The notes under the pieces are model-generated. The model worked only from the letters and a program-made list of their open reading frames with translations, did no database searches and was not told where the DNA came from. The position numbers were made by a program, and so were the translations under genes. From NCBI GenBank assembly GCA_951799405.1, contig OX637340.1, positions 248,001-312,000 of the forward strand: DNA of 64,000 nucleotides, written 5' to 3'. Positions 44,363 through 56,732 of this stretch are shown here, one piece after another; the stretch's first letter is position 1; every line of letters begins with the position of its first letter. The DNA is from Agapetus fuscipes (lineage: Eukaryota; Arthropoda; Insecta; Trichoptera; Glossosomatidae).

Positions 44363-45280
44363 GTGTATTAGCATATTTTTTAAGCATTGTTCCTCAAAGA
44401 GTTCCTTAACAAGTGAGACTTCAATTAGCACTGCCCTTGCTAAGTTAAGTAAGCACTAAAGTAAAATGCCAATTCAGTAAATGATTCAGCAAGTAATCAA
44501 CATCCTTAAATCTTTATCCTCGACACAAATGTTTTGTTAAAATCAAAAACGCGACTTGACTGGCCCCATTGCATTTTTGAGACTAATGCTTTTAAGGCAT
44601 ACGTATTGCATACAACCAAGACGCGCTACTGAGATGGAAGCAGCCGCTGGTTTTGAATGCGGCACTTATACGCTCTGTAACCCGAGTAATTTTTTTTCGT
44701 GTAAACTCAACAAAGGCCTCATAAGAAATAGTTATGAAAACTAAAACGCGCGTAAGTGATGCTGCTATTTTTTTGGTATATTTTTGGAGAATGCTATGGT
44801 TGAGTTTGAAGCAATGTTTCAGGCTTGGGGTGCCGTTAATTTACGCGAGCGCACCTGGAGGCCGCGCTAGTTTTATAAGGGCTGGAATACTGAATTATTC
44901 AGACATATTTAATTTCGCCGGCGCTGTGATTTATCGTCGGTAATACTCGGGTGTTTCCGTGCCGGATGGGTATTAATGAAACTGAAAAACGAATTAATCT
45001 CTTACCAGTTTGGCTCGGAATAAACGATCTCTTGATGATACAATATTTATTAAAACGGTAGAGTCGGAACAGCCTCTCTTGTAGCCATGTTTAATTTACC
45101 TGTGATATATGTACGCAGGTGATCCAGCCCGTATTGAAATAAAGGTTGTGCAGTTAATCTCTTTTGGATGGTTTCCAAATCGAAAATTTATTTCAGCTCC
45201 ACATCGAATAGTAATAAATTTACAATACAGGCCAATATCCGAGTGTGTGTGTTGGAGTCATGGCGGAGCGATTAATGACA
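44363..45280. other. unassigned DNA
   Basis: 44800-44960 is GC-richer with no family resemblance and could be single-copy conserved DNA. No gene recognised. Confidence 0.3.
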
Positions 45281-45578
45281 ATAGTAAATATGGAATACAA
45301 TAAAATAAAAATTGCTTTGTTTTAATTCACATGAGTTTATTTTTGGACACGACCAGTTTCGGGAGAAGCAGTACCTCCCATCTTTAGGTGTAAATAGAAA
45401 CGGGAAAGATGAAGAATGAAAACGGGTAGATGAAGATGGGAGGTACTGCTTCTCCCGAAACTGGTCGTGTCCAAAAATAAACTCATGTGAATTAAAACAA
45501 AGCAATTTTTATTTAATTGTATTAAAATGAACTTTCACGAAGTAACTGCTGAAAATCTACATAATATAAGTAAATATG
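45281..45578 (+). mobile_element. Penelope-derived snap-back element, 278 bp, 10-bp TSD
   Basis: AGTAAATATG flanks the body (45281-45290 and 45569-45578). The inverted arms (AATTGCTTTGTTTTAATTCA with flank) and GAGAAGCAGTACCTCCCATC pair with the right arm GATGGGAGGTACTGCTTCTC. The right arm carries the same CCCGAAACTGGTCGTGTCC end. An ATG at 45527 starts MNFHEVTAENLHNI; the element ends 42 nt from it. It closely resembles the 5742-5923 copy. Confidence 0.88.
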
Positions 45579-46598
45579 CAAGTTTAAATAAAACTTGATC
45601 CAATAGACGACAAGTCTGACCCAATGTTAAGAAATGACATTTATGTCTTGTTTATAAATTTCATAAGCCCTAAAAAGTGAAATGTTAGTTGTTCGTCCAG
45701 ATTTCATCACAGATTTGTTTCTTGATCACAGATCGAGAGATTTACACCAACAAAACAACGAATAAAATGTATTGAAAATTTATGAATTTGTACCTAAACA
45801 AAATCAAAATACTATGGAAAAGTAGGATTAAGTTTTGTAAAGATTGCTAATAATAATCAAAAGAAATGTAAAATTACAAAATATTATATAAGGACAAAGC
45901 TATGTTTTATAAAAAAAAAGTGTTTTTTTCGATGCTCCTTTATAAACTATATATATTTTCAATGAACATTCAAGTATAACCACGAGCTTAAGATTAAATG
46001 TTAAATGCAAATGTTGTTTTCACCAACAGAAAATATAAATTTATTGATAAAATAAATGTTTCGTATACTTGAATATTTAACGACAGCAAAACGTTTCTTA
46101 TTTTACAATAAATGAAAAAGAGTGAAAATAAAAATAAAAACAGTCTTAACTTAAAACTAAATAATAGAATAATTTAACAAAAGACATTATGAATTATTCC
46201 TTTCGTGTGTTTCGGCGAGCAAAATTAAAATCGTACACAATATGAAAACTCGCAGAAACAGATTATAGGAATACAATCAAAATAAAAAGTTTTTCTAAGA
46301 CGGGTTAAATAATAAGTCAATTACCGTAACTTGGACTGAGCGTCGCGACGCTTACAGCTGACTATAAGAATCCATTAGTCACCTGTCATTGGAATAATTA
46401 ATATTGACACATTGTTGAGAGCTCTAGAAATGTTAAGTCCTGCTTTAAGGACTTGAAAGCCTTGTAAGTAACGGTGACAAGTTGAAAGCGTAGCGCCCTC
46501 CCTAGAAGCGTAGCCATTGTCGTAGAAGTATAAGCATCGCAATAAAGGCATCGTAGAAGCATCATAGAGTATCGATATGATTATTGTAGAAGCATGTT
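45579..46598. other. unassigned AT-rich DNA
   Basis: Short frames only. A small GTAGAAGCAT-type tandem lies at 46500-46590. Confidence 0.3.
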
Positions 46599-46720
46599 CA
46601 TGTCACCCCTGTTTCAGGGAAGGTCAGCTAGAGTTGCAGGTCTTATGTTCATTTGAGATTGGGTTTTTATGTTGTAAGTCCACATGCGGCGTGTATAAGC
46701 GTGAACTTGTGTCTGCCGCG
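46599..46720 (+). repeat. ~240 bp repeat, internal fragment
   Basis: ATGTCACCCCTGTTTCAGGG to GTAAGCG-like GTATAAGCGTGAACTTG. Both ends are missing. Confidence 0.65.
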
Positions 46721-47624
46721 ATAATTATACTATATGTGTAGCTGAGTTGCGTAGTTGCATTTGCTTGAAAAATGACCAGAAGCGTTCCGATTGTCGTTAA
46801 TGTAACCTTAGAACAAAGGTAGAAAAAGGTTAATTGTTATTTTATGGCATAAAACGTGAATCTCGAACGTAAAGCCTGCGTCTAGACAGAAAACAAATAA
46901 ATTTCACGGTACATTGTTCTTATGGGCAGAGACCGTTTTCCATGCGTTTTGCTTTGGGGGAACGGCGCTCGGGTGAATATCTTAAAATAATCCCAAGTGT
47001 ATTGAAAATAAACATAAACAATTTATATGAGATGGAATGAAATAGCGTGTGATGGCATTTTTACGATGAAAACAATATTGGTCGTGAAATTGATGAAAAT
47101 GTACCGAGTTGTTTTCTTGCCGTTTTATTTTATTTTTTGAGTATAATCGAATTTCGTAGTCTCTATAATATTATTTTATATGTATATACTTATTTTTTTT
47201 AATTTCTGTCTACATCAACACAATAAAATTTCAATGTATGCGTGTGTCATAAAATCATCATCGAATGAAATTTCCCATTGTGAAATTTTTTGAAACGATC
47301 TTCGACTAAAACTTTACAAGCGGGTTATGGATCATTGACATCTAACGCCAGATGATCTAAACTGTTTGTACCTTTCAATACACAGTAATGTTAAAATTTT
47401 GGTAGGGATGAGTAATTGTTGTCATTTTGCATTTTTGCTGAGCAACGTTTTATTCTATTGTTTTGGTTTATTTTTATTTCACTGACACTTCTAATGAATA
47501 TTGGCGATCATCATGTATATTTTTAGTTGAGCTGCTGCGGCTCAAAATAGGGTGCTTTTTCCAAATTACTATCACAGATCGTTCACAGCCACGATGTCCT
47601 TCGGCGTCCTTGAGTTCTTCCTTG

Positions 47625-47848
47625 AAAATCACACCTCAAGAGCCCTCTGCAAGCTTGGTTGTCGCTAGAGAATATATGGGCCTATGGTGAACGCTCTTTG
47701 TAAAGGCACAGGAATATTTCAAGACACAGGAATACCCAGCAAAGATCAAATTAGAAAATTAAATGATATTTTTTTGTGCTCCGCCGGGAATCGAACTCAG
47801 GTCCTTGGGTTTACGAGTCTGCAGCGTACTATACAACAAACCGGTCAT
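47625..47848 (-). repeat. tRNA-derived SINE, copy 3
   Basis: The minus strand starts with a degenerate head; its B-box-like GAGTTCGATTCCCGGCGGAG is well kept. The body GCGACAACCAAGCTTGCAGAG matches the family. Confidence 0.7.
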
Positions 47849-48489
47849 TCCTCATAAGGTGAGAATATCTCATTTTTTATCAACAATGTATAAACAGTCT
47901 GAATCCAATTTCTGAATTTGTAAACAAACACTTGTTACTATAAATAAACCAAAAAATAAATAAAACACAACTTTAAATAACAAGATTCTCTCCGAGGCGA
48001 TAAATAAATTTCTAACAAGAAATCCCGCGCTGCCTTCATCGCACTGGATTAATAAAGCCGGGCTAAGATCCCAGGTCTTTGTTTCATTAGGGGTAATTTA
48101 ATATGTTATGTAGCTAGGGGGGTGCGCCGGGATGGGGGTGGGTGAGGGCTGCGGGTGGGGGTGGTTTTATTTTGCCTTTAGTTTCCGAGTAATTTGTCTT
48201 GAAACGAAAGATTAAAGGGTGTTTTGGTTACGCGGTCTGCGCGTCTTGTGTTGTGTAAGAAGCATGTGTGCATAGGAACAGCGATTTGGGAGTTTAGGAA
48301 GAATCTGTAAAATTATTTCAACAATTGAACAATTATCAAGGCAATGTGAAAGGCAATACAGAGGAAATGTGAAAGGAAAAAGAGACAAGGGACGACCGAC
48401 AAAGAATGGAGTGATCAGATTGAAGTTATTGTGAGAGAATAGGATATACAAAGTGAGCGTAATATATAATAATATATATAAATATAATA
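47849..48489. other. unassigned DNA with a G-rich tract
   Basis: 47980-48080 is unique-looking and GC-richer. 48129-48163 is a G-quadruplex-like tract. An ATAAT-rich tract joins the next repeat at 48455-48490. Confidence 0.35.
48129..48163 (+). promoter_or_regulatory. G-quadruplex-forming tract (predicted)
   Basis: GGGATGGGGGTGGGTGAGGG and a second GGGTGGGGG fit the G3+ N1-7 rule several times over. Function unknown. Confidence 0.6.
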
Positions 48490-48727
48490 TAATCTAAGTT
48501 GCAAGGATATATTCATTTAAAGCTCTCAGATGTAAGCCCACAAACCAACAAGTGTAGTTCGCGCTTACAAATGCTGAATGTGTACTTACAAATAAAATCC
48601 AAACCTCAAATGAACATAAGCCCCACAACTTTTGCCGACCTTCCCTGAAACAGGGGTAACATTGGCAAAGTGAACCATTTTTTACAGTATGGGTGGTCAG
48701 CCTCATACCAACCTATAAGTCAAGGAA
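48490..48727 (-). repeat. ~240 bp dispersed repeat, full length
   Basis: Minus-strand copy from TTCCTTGACTTATAGGTTGG to GAATATATCCTTGCAACTTAG. It abuts the LINE 3' fragment that follows, so it may have inserted into that fragment. Confidence 0.88.
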
Positions 48728-48732
48728 GTAAA

Positions 48733-48868
48733 CGAAGAAAATACATGAAAAAGGCGATGGATATGAATGAATTAAAAGAGGTATGTCAGGATAGGAAGAA
48801 ATGGAGGCAGCTTTGCAGAGGCTCGGCTACCCCTAGCGGAATAGCAACAGAGTTACAGTATCAAGGTA
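48733..48868 (+). mobile_element. RTE-like LINE, 3' coding fragment
   Basis: A frame of about 45 codons (KAMDMNELKEVCQDRKKWRQ) and the 3' end GGCTACCCCTAGCGGAATAG match the LINE 3' fragments at 14.3, 26.1 and 50.7 kb. Confidence 0.75.
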
Positions 48869-49960
48869 GAATTGGAAGGCAATTTTCACACGTCTCTGAG
48901 ACTTTAGATTTTAGCAACCAAAAAGAAAATCTTTTTTGTCTTTTTCCTACAACCCATCGGTGTAAAGCATAATTTTTGTTTATGATATTTATTCAAAGTC
49001 TATTTTATTTATTCATTTGAAAATAAAGATTATTAAGACGTTATTTAAAAACATTTTTTTATAGAAGAATGAAGACGAAAAAATGTATTTTTTTCATTAT
49101 CACGAAAAGTGCTATAAGATATCTCAACAATTAGTTTGGCAACCAAGCTCTATCTTTCTTCATTTAAAAACGATTTCTTGACCGGTTTATATCAAACATT
49201 GATCGACATATTTACAAATATTGAAAACGTCAATAATACAGTAAGCTAAAATTTTTAGATGTTTCGCACATGTATACATACATAAATTACTGATAATGTT
49301 TTAACTAAATTTAATCTAACGTTAATAAATAAAGAATAAAAAACCAGCGGATAAAAAAGGCTGAAAAATAGGATGCCATTGAAAAAACCGTCATGTGAGC
49401 TTGTACGGTTCAATGGAGTGAAACGTTTGCAAAAAAAAAAAGAAATAAATTCTTTAGTGATATTTGTGCTGGTAACGGTATTAACGTAGTAAATAGAATC
49501 TTTTGAGGAAAAACCTCTGAAAAGCCGAGATTTAATAATTGCCTATAAAAAAGCCTTTTGTTGTGGGCCCACATAATACTCCTTTACTGCCAAAAAGTCA
49601 GTTTACTATTATTGAAAACTCTGGCGTTCAATCAATAATGCTGGAAGGCTGGCTGTGCGGTACTTTGCTATAGAGGAACCCTAAATACGACATCCCACAA
49701 TCACTATAAAATAGCTATAATCTTACAGGACAAGAGTCATGGATCAGATAAGGTATTTTTAAATTGAAAAAAAAGGAAATATTTTCGGTGTTTTTTTAAG
49801 GCTTGTGAAGAAGAATGCAATTCTTGAACCTGTTTTGCCTGGCCAGAAACAGATTTTAACATTATGAATTAATAATTTATTTTTTAAAACTCTAATGAAT
49901 TAATAATAAAAAAAATTACAATTTTGACAACTGTTAAAACAGGGTCAAAGTAACGCTGCA
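48869..49960. other. unassigned DNA
   Basis: AT-rich; nothing recognised. Confidence 0.3.
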
Positions 49961-50112
49961 TATGTACTTACAAATTCAAATACAAACCTCAAATGAACGT
50001 AAGCCCCGCAACTTTTGCCGACCTTCCCTGAAAAAGGGGTGACATTGGCAAAGTGAACCATTTTTTACAGTACCTACGGAAAGTCAACCTGACACCAACC
50101 TATAAGTCAAGT
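49961..50112 (-). repeat. ~240 bp repeat, 5' half
   Basis: Minus strand TACTTGACTTATAGGTTGGT through GTGACATTGG-type words to GTAAGTACATATGC. The 3' half is missing. Confidence 0.75.
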
Positions 50113-50724
50113 AGAATAATCACTCGAGAGTTGAAATACCCGATTTCACAGGAAACAGTGACTTGTCAGGTCATAAAGCAATATAATGATAACATTATCA
50201 AGGGTGAAATTATACCAAAACAATCTGCGATGGAACAAGTTAGTCAGCCAATAATATTGATCTTAGGCGAAGTAATCAAGTCATGAGGCAGATTGGGTTT
50301 CCAATTATCGTTACTATTATCTGTCGTGAGGTTTAATCAGGCGCTGAGAAGTAAAGCACCGACTCACTTTCATATCGGGAGTGTTTATTATAGTTTATTA
50401 GTTTATTATTATAGTTATAGTTTATTTATTGGCTTGCTTTCGTCAGCTTTGCTCGAGATTTGAAGCCGCGCTCGACCAAATAACGTTCGCTGAAAACTGT
50501 GCGCGAGCTTCGGATACTGGAAATTTCGCAACCACAGGTAGACAGAAAAGATCGCGTTAAAAAAGCCTACCCTTAATTTAAAATTTAGACAAAAGCAAGA
50601 GTTATAAATGTCAAAAGAAAAATACACAAAATATTGACTTACTTACTAATTATTTTATCTTAATTATTGTCCAGTACTCAATATATGATCTTAATTCTAG
50701 GTTTCAAAGATAATGTCAATATAA
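50113..50724. other. unassigned DNA
   Basis: No recognised gene; short TTTATTA tandem at 50385-50430. Confidence 0.3.
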
Positions 50725-51030
50725 CTGTGGCGCCATTCCGCTAGGGGTGGCCAGAGCCTATGCAGCCTCACCTCCATTTTCTCCTACTCTTTCAATTATT
50801 CATATTCATCACCTTTTGCATACATTTCCTTATTTTACATTCGCTTTGTGTATTGAGTTCTTTCACAATTCCACCAATCTGATCCAGCCATCCTTTTTCT
50901 GGTCTTCTGTTTCCTCTTTTCCCTTCCATATTTTTTCTGTATATCTATACACTTTGCAAGTCTTTCATCACTCATTCTTTCTACGTGTCCAAACCATCTC
51001 ACCACATTCTTTTGAACCTTCAATATATTG
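50725..51030 (-). mobile_element. RTE-like LINE, 3' fragment
   Basis: The minus strand encodes MKVQKNVVRWFGHVERMSDE (50835-51023) and further on a CIDIQKKYGREKRKQKTRKR-like stretch. This matches the RRSMLRWFGHLERM...GRGRPRK end of the LINE at 43.7 kb. It ends GGCCACCCCTAGCGGAATGG. The frame is damaged toward the 3' end. Confidence 0.75.
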
Positions 51031-51049
51031 ACATTTCTGAAGACGTGAT

Positions 51050-51200
51050 TAAGAAAAGGGTGGCAAGAGTTACAGGGTTAATATTCATTTGTGATTGATG
51101 GTTTCATATATTTTGTAAATATACATGCAGCATGGGTAAGCGCAATTTTTCAAGTACAATTTACAACAAAATGAATCTTTGCAATGAAGATTACAGATAT
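51050..51200 (+). repeat. ~240 bp repeat, diverged internal fragment
   Basis: GGCAAGAGTTACAGGGTTAAT, ATTCATTTGTGATTGATG and GCAGCATGGGTAAGCGCAA keep the family order. Confidence 0.55.
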
Positions 51201-51669
51201 AAGCATTGTTACCAAAATCAGTGATAATAATTGATGATCTTTTTTACTGAAACCAGACTCTGCAGTATAAGGAATCTTCGAGGCTTTGGAGGACATTTAT
51301 TTCATCCAGTACAGACTCTCTTGTTATTTATTGATTTTTGTCCTTTTGTGGTTTGCTCTCGCCAGGCCGCCGACTTTCGATAATATTGTGACCTGAATTA
51401 CTCCATTTATTTTCTTCCCCAGCACAAATGATTCTCGCAAAACCGAAGCCATTATTTGCGAGAGCGGGCTCCGCAAACAAGAAAACCAGGAATTTATCTG
51501 TCTCGCACACGAGCGACTCGTTTCTAAGCATGTTAATTACATCATTCAAAAGGGTTTCAATGATATTCTTGATACCAACTTTTCTACCTCCTCACATCAA
51601 CTAAAACGAACAAACGCAACCAAACCACACATATAGTATAACTCATTGTTACGTTTTCTCCGAAAGAGA
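51201..51669. other. unassigned DNA
   Basis: Nothing recognised. Confidence 0.3.
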
Positions 51670-51932
51670 TGTGGCGAGTGGACCTTTTTTATTTTCACAG
51701 CTAAGGAGGACGGCCTTACGGCAACCACTTCAGTGGAAGTGAAGGTTTCCCAGCTCCCGAGGGGGCTGGTGCTCAATTATTCTGAAAGCTGAGTAAACTT
51801 TACTGGTATTTTATTTTGGGTTTGAAATAAACACCGAAACGGGAAATCATTTCTGATACCCTCGGTGGGATTCAAACCCGAGCTCTCGGCATGGAGTGCA
51901 AGCACTATACCAACTGAACCATCAACAGGATA
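51670..51932 (-). repeat. second SINE family, tRNA-derived, good copy
   Basis: The minus strand starts with a tRNA-like head: TGGTTCAGTTGGTATAGTGC (A box region), CTCGGGTTTGAATCCCACCG (B box). The body contains CGGTGTTTATTTC and CACAGTAAA-like ACCAGTAAAG. It ends near GCTGTGAAAATAAAAAAGG. A diverged copy lies at 39.49 kb. Confidence 0.75.
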
Positions 51933-52739
51933 ATTAACTTGATTCTCTATATTATCTGGCTCTTGGACTTAATTTATTGTATCCTTAGATAAATTAAAAG
52001 ACTACTCTTGTTTCATTATCTACTCTTGTCGATTGATACAACCAGGCGAAACGGATCTCTTATGGTGCTCTCTTATAAAAATATTTAACTCTTGTTCTGA
52101 ATGAAGGGTTTACTTAATATAGGGGTTTTAATGTCATTAATAATCCGTGCAGTATAAATTGTATATATACTTAAAGATAACAGATGCTGTTAATAACATA
52201 TAACTTCACAAGTAGGTGCTGTTAAAAGTGGTCTTAGCTGTCATTCAAAAAGTATTTGATGCACGATAAACATTCTATACATCATACCCGTTTAATCGCG
52301 TTTTTCATTCTTTCTCCATACAAAGCAATAATTTTGTTAGACTCACAAAGGCGGAAGACTCCTGCCATACAAATAAGGGAATAAATTCCCGTGGAAATAC
52401 TTTACAACTTTACGCCACTTTACAAATGGGAAAAATAAATATTCCCGTCTTTGGCCTCCAACAATAAGGGTGAGACGCGGCCCAAGGGCGGAGGAAAAGG
52501 CATCGGCTGAATGTTGTATAACTCTCTATTCAAGACCACGACAAGTAACGACGGGCCGTAATTCAGAAATGACAAAAACATTGCATTATGTGCGGTGGTG
52601 GGGATGTGCGAGAAATACCGGGATTCGCTACCGGTAAAGAAAAACAAATCACGTTGAATGCGATCCTGTGTTGCAAGTTTTGAGTTTCAAAAGATAAAAA
52701 ATACAACAACTTTGTTTTTGATTAAGGTGAGTAAATTAA
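51933..52739. other. unassigned DNA
   Basis: Nothing recognised. Confidence 0.3.
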
Positions 52740-52988
52740 ATTCCACGACCGGTTTCGCAAATAATGCGTTTGCATCCTCGGGTGGCTAAAACATTACTTT
52801 ATGGTCCAGATACGATCAATCGTTACGTGCTATCGTGTGAGGGTATGAGGGAAGAAGGGGATGCAGGACGGCCATGTGTCGAGTTTGCTAAACAAACTTC
52901 CGCACACGATGACAGTCTCAACGAGTAGTTAGAGTTCCTCATAAGAATGAATTTTCACTGAGGGAATACACAGACTCTTAAAAGTTTA
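52740..52988 (+). mobile_element. Penelope-derived element, diverged
   Basis: An ATG at 52947 starts the same MNFH-GNTQTLKSL pattern as the 19.24 kb copy, but with an internal stop after the His. The end matching the other copies would be near 52988. The left part (52740-52790) carries, on the minus strand, GAGGATGCAAACGC and ATTATTTGCGAAACCGG, a CGAGGAT-stem-GAAA motif with stem GCAAA/TTTGC. Arms are not clearly paired, and no TSD was found. Confidence 0.5.
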
Positions 52989-55500
52989 AGACTTATAATA
53001 TTCAGCTTTTGAACAATTAGCCTCTGAATATTTCAGCTGTTATTTTTTTTTTCAATATTCATTGACGCCGTTTTAATTCAAATAAGAGCAAGATTTTACC
53101 GAGGTGTTAAATATATCTTGAAGGAAGTGCCACAAACCATGATTAGTATATCCCTGATTTTATCCGGTAATAAAGTGTTTTATGCAATCCCTTCTCGGCT
53201 CTACGCCAGCTCGGGGCAAAGGCAACTGTACCAAGGGCGTACATAGGTAGGTGGGTATGTACACCTAATTCACCGAAAATATTATTGCCAGCCGACGGAG
53301 AAAGAGAGGGCCATGATAAATGAAACGAAAATGTACATGATAAATGAAATGGTTCGCAAAATATCCGGAGAGTTGTAAACAGTACCCCGAGTATACAACT
53401 CTACATTCAAACTCAACCTAAGTGTTGTAGTGCCAAACTGCAGAAATAACATGACACCTCTAGTGAGTGTTTTAGTTTGCTTGGTTGAAATGTTATGTTG
53501 AATACTTGGGGTGGGCTGCTAAGGGGGTAAACGGAAGGGATTAGTTTTAGCTCTCCCGGAATATTCCAGACTGCGACGCACTGCATCTTATTAGCAAATG
53601 TTTCACGTTCTCCATTTTAAGTTTATGGTGTTTTCCAAAGATAGATACCTAGTCAAAATAAAAGTGAATGATATATATTTTGTTTCCTCATATTAATTTA
53701 CGTAGTTAGTAAATGTATTCACAGAATGCTTTTCAAACTGATGTTATATAAACTTTGGTACCTACCCCGAAATATAGAATCTTAATTTTCTTGAGAACCA
53801 AAATTATAACTTCATGTCCGCAACATTAAAAAAAAAATCGCACACATGATGAGGAATTGAAACACTTCGGCTATTGCACCTTTAATACGACAATATTTGG
53901 ATAATACCACATTTATAGAACGATAGTCCAAAAAATAAGAAAAACCTTCCTTGCTCAAATTGTTAATTTTTATGCATACCTTCTGTGCATAATGAAAAAG
54001 ACCAGCGCACGTTCCTATTACATAATTAGACAAATAATGGTGAATACTTCAGGGTACAAAACATGCAAATACAAAATTGAAATAGCGTTATTTTTTAGCA
54101 CTAAATCCACAGGTCTTATATTTATGAAAATATTTTTTCAGGTAACAATAAAAGCAAGACAAAAACACAATACGCTACTCCCTAACAAAAAATATATTAA
54201 GGGTTTGCGTATTTTAAAAACGTTATACTTTTACATTGAAGTTTTGACATCACTGAACTCTCCAGAGATGCAGAAACATGCAATCATTTGAATGGCTGCC
54301 GTGACGTCTGTCTGCAGGAGAGATCTGCCGCTGCTCAAATAAACAATTACATGGAAATTTACATTTCCAACGAGACATCTTTCATCTGCGCGACATTATC
54401 TTTTAATATAAACTTCCCCATTCTTGTCTTAATTCCTGCGACTCCCTTCTCCTCGTTTTCTTTGGCAATTATTAAAGCTCGAGTCACGTGGAGGGAGGCC
54501 GTGTGGACTCAGACAAACAATCGCCGCGGTAACGACTAGGGATGGAGAACAAACACTCGGGACGTTTCCAAGGAAAAAGCAATTCTTGAAAAATGTACCG
54601 GGTCATCAGGATAATCACAAGAGTGGATCGTCTAAGTCTAACATTAGGTTGCAGACAATTATTGTAAGCGACGTGAGCATAGACTATTGTTAATCCAAAG
54701 ATGCAGAAATAACCTAATAGAGTGCGATGGGTGCTCAATGAGATCTCCTTCTCGGTAAACTAATAAGTTCTTATTTTTATTTTTTGGATAACAACAGCGT
54801 TACAAATACCAAATATGAAAATTGTTCTTCCGTTTTTTCCTTGCTAAGACCTTTTGATCAGTAATGAGCAAAATAACTTCATATCAGCTCATGTATCATG
54901 GAATGAGGACGTCTAGCTTTCCTTCCACCGCTTAGGTATTCTAGCTGAGAATTGACTTATTTATAACATATTAGCTACGATGTGTTTAAGTCTTCCATGT
55001 TTCACTCAACATACATGATCTTTTCAAAATCGCCTCCCTGGATCTGCTCCATCTCACTATGCCCTCTTTTTCACAGGCTTTTCGTATGATGGCATCACGG
55101 ATTCGATTTCTCAATGTTCCGCCTGTGATCATTCTAAGAACTCCCATTCAAATGTTTTTTTAAATAAAAAATTGTTATCGTTATTTCTGACCGACTTATT
55201 CTAGCCATCTACGCTGCAGTCTACCGTAGAGGTCTACCTGCGACCGAAACAAGATCGAAAATCCCTTCTCTCTAGCGACAACGTAGGTACCTGTTCGTGT
55301 GTGCATACACTTCGGTCACCTGCGCAGGTAGAACTCTCCGGTAAATCGGAGCGTGTGTGACCAGCATAAGACAATTATATCGTCGAGTTACTTTGATGAA
55401 CGCGATGAAACATTTTATTTATAAAATCAAAAGTATGCTGAACGAGTAAGTGTTTACAAAAATCGGGTTTTCGTTTATTTAGCCACCTCTAGTCTCGAGT
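52989..55500. other. unassigned DNA
   Basis: Long stretch with no family resemblance. Frames at 53992-54539 are short and Lys/Phe-rich. Confidence 0.3.
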
Positions 55501-55640
55501 GCCTGGAAGGGCGGCAGCGTATTGTTCTCTACCTCGAGGGAGATATCAGAGTCGTGACGTCACAGCCGCCTGTCGTGACGTGGCGCGGTGAACAAGCGCC
55601 GCATGCATCGCGTGACAGCCACCGCATCGCTTCATTAAAT
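55500..55640. promoter_or_regulatory. GC-rich patch with a CRE-type palindrome
   Basis: GTGACGTCACAG contains the full CRE palindrome TGACGTCA (55555-55562), with a second GTGACGT shortly after. It sits in a clearly GC-richer patch. No transcript or ORF is evident. Confidence 0.3.
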
Positions 55641-56084
55641 GTCATTAGGCTTATTATACGTGCAGTGTGTGGGTGTAAATGTAGAACTTATAGTACGCAG
55701 GCAATTACGTACACATGTTTAGGATTTAAGGGTTCAATTTAATATACTCAGATTGATTTATTTTACACAATTTATTTTATGATTCCGTTTACAGAGTAAA
55801 CTTTTCTACTGTATTGCTCGCCAGCTCCGAAACAAGTCTCCGCGCAAAGCATCTCGGTCTCTATTTATAGGTGTATAGGAGTTATTCTGGCACACGCGAA
55901 ATCCTGCCAGAACATTATATTTAGAATATTCGGGCAAATACTCATACAATATCGAACAAATACAAGTACAAATATTTAAGCACCTACATCTGGAGACACA
56001 GACACACACATTCGTAACATTATGTTATTGTTAAAATCTGTGCTAAGAAAACAATTATCAATAGATGGTGTAAAAAATTAAGCA
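55641..56084. other. unassigned DNA
   Basis: Nothing recognised. Confidence 0.3.
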
Positions 56085-56323
56085 TCTATAATCTAAGTTG
56101 CAAGGATATATTCATTCAAAGCTCTCAGATGTATGCCCACAAAAAACACGTGTAGTTCGCGCTTACAAATGCTGATTGTGTACTTACAAATAAAATCTAA
56201 ACCTCAAATGAACATAAGCCCTGCAACTCTTGCCGACCTTCCCTGAAACAAGGGTGACATTGGCAAAGTGAACCATTTTTTACAGTATGGGTGGTCAGCC
56301 TCATACCAACCTATGAGTCAAGG
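56085..56323 (-). repeat. ~240 bp dispersed repeat, full length
   Basis: Minus strand TTCCTTGACTCATAGGTTGG to CTTGCAACTTAGATTATAG. CACGTG subfamily. Confidence 0.88.
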
Positions 56324-56732
56324 AATAAGCATCATTAAAGATATTAAGTTTGCACATGGTCTAGTGGTTAACGCTTCAAGCACATTGCTTTTTGTCTAAA
56401 CAATGCTATTCGTTCAGTGAAAACAAATATTAACATTGAACTAGGTTTACAGCAATAGGATATTTCTTGTGAAATTGTTACTACAAGTAAATTATCATTT
56501 TCTGCTACAATAAAAATGCCTCGAATTAGTTTTCAAGTATAGTTCGGGCTTTTACTTCAATTTGGTTTGATGAACAAATCTTACTTTACTTCATCATAAA
56601 ATCATAAAAATGTCTTAGAAAAAGTTGCCATCAATACTGACCGCTTTTCTCACACTTGTGTATTTGTTGATTGCAATGTGAAAATACGAGAACATGGATC
56701 TGCATAGTAAACTCGAACCCAAGACCCGAGGA
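56324..56732. other. unassigned DNA with a SINE-head-like word
   Basis: TGGTCTAGTGGTTAACGCTT at 56352 resembles a tRNA-type A box but no B box follows at the right distance. Confidence 0.35.

Noticed and set aside
53992..54539. Two adjacent plus-strand frames of 99 and 83 codons
   Set aside because: Low-complexity Lys, Ile and Phe-rich translation with no motif or splice context.
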